Position numbers and translations under genes: made by a program
Virus record (IMG/VR): IMGVR_UViG_3300021952_000013
Span: 1 to 37,356 of that record
Reading direction: 5' to 3' (one strand)
DNA: 37,356 nucleotides
Origin: a virus
Part shown: piece by piece, positions 37,344 to 37,356 of the stretch
Numbering within the stretch: position 1 is the first letter of the stretch
Layout: each line of letters starts with the position of its first letter
Notes under the pieces: model-generated
What the model saw: the letters and a program-made list of their open reading frames with translations, nothing else
Databases searched by the model: none
What the model was told of the DNA's origin: nothing

Positions 37344-37356
37344 GGTTAATTCGAAC
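37344..37356. repeat. terminal direct repeat, right copy
   Basis: GGTTAATTCGAAC, identical to bases 1-13. The outer GTT and AAC are symmetric, as expected for a staggered-cut site, but the symmetry is partial. Confidence 0.85.

Overview
The window looks like one complete tailed-phage genome of siphovirus type. Gene order runs as in lambda: small and large terminase, gpW-like connector, portal, protease/capsid, gpFII-like connector, tail terminator, tail tube, G/GT chaperones made by a -1 frameshift, tape measure, M, L, K, I, J, tail fibre. The host is probably a cyanobacterium of the Synechococcus/Cyanobium kind. That rests on remembered similarity of several small proteins (the 44-aa basic protein at 21685, the HNH protein, the C1q-like fibre) to cyanophage proteins, so it is an inference. 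The first 13 bases recur as the last 13, about 160 bp upstream of the small terminase gene. This fits filled-in cohesive ends (cos), a circular assembly, or att cores.

Layout. 1-171: control/packaging region. 172-8310: packaging and head genes. 8321-21211: head or neck fibre, tail and fibre genes. 21241-23837: small accessory genes, lysis genes (two small membrane proteins, a two-domain endolysin) and a dCTP deaminase. 23821-26945: mostly leftward genes, namely an HNH nuclease and a seven-gene operon carrying a DUF1071-type annealing protein flanked by two ribbon-helix-helix (RHH) genes. 26946-27086: divergent control region sharing two sequence motifs with the terminase control region. 27087-33417: a tightly overlapped rightward early operon with an O-like replication initiator, two PD-(D/E)XK nucleases (one RecB-like exonuclease), a ParB-like protein, a modular zinc-finger/SANT/HTH/NUMOD1 protein, a zinc ribbon and a RusA resolvase, closed by a terminator. 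33512-34315: a gpZ-like gene away from the tail cluster. 34314-34881: 566 bp of noncoding DNA with about 31-33 bp direct repeats, an array of Fur-box-like palindromes and hairpins. 34882-36920: a GC-richer module with a membrane-anchored HTH protein and a Gp88-like cysteine protein, closed by a terminator. 37004-37147: a leftward 47-aa coiled-coil gene with its own promoter and terminator. 37205-37230: a solitary CRISPR-repeat-like hairpin ending in ATTGAAAC.

The phage appears to encode recombination (annealing protein, exonuclease, RusA) and an initiator. I see no DNA polymerase, helicase, primase, integrase or tRNA, so elongation probably uses host enzymes. Genes shorter than 60 codons were read directly from the sequence: 9392, 21241, 21685, 22101, 26772 (-), 31218, 31292, 35788 and 37004 (-). 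No database search was possible; family names are recognised from motifs.
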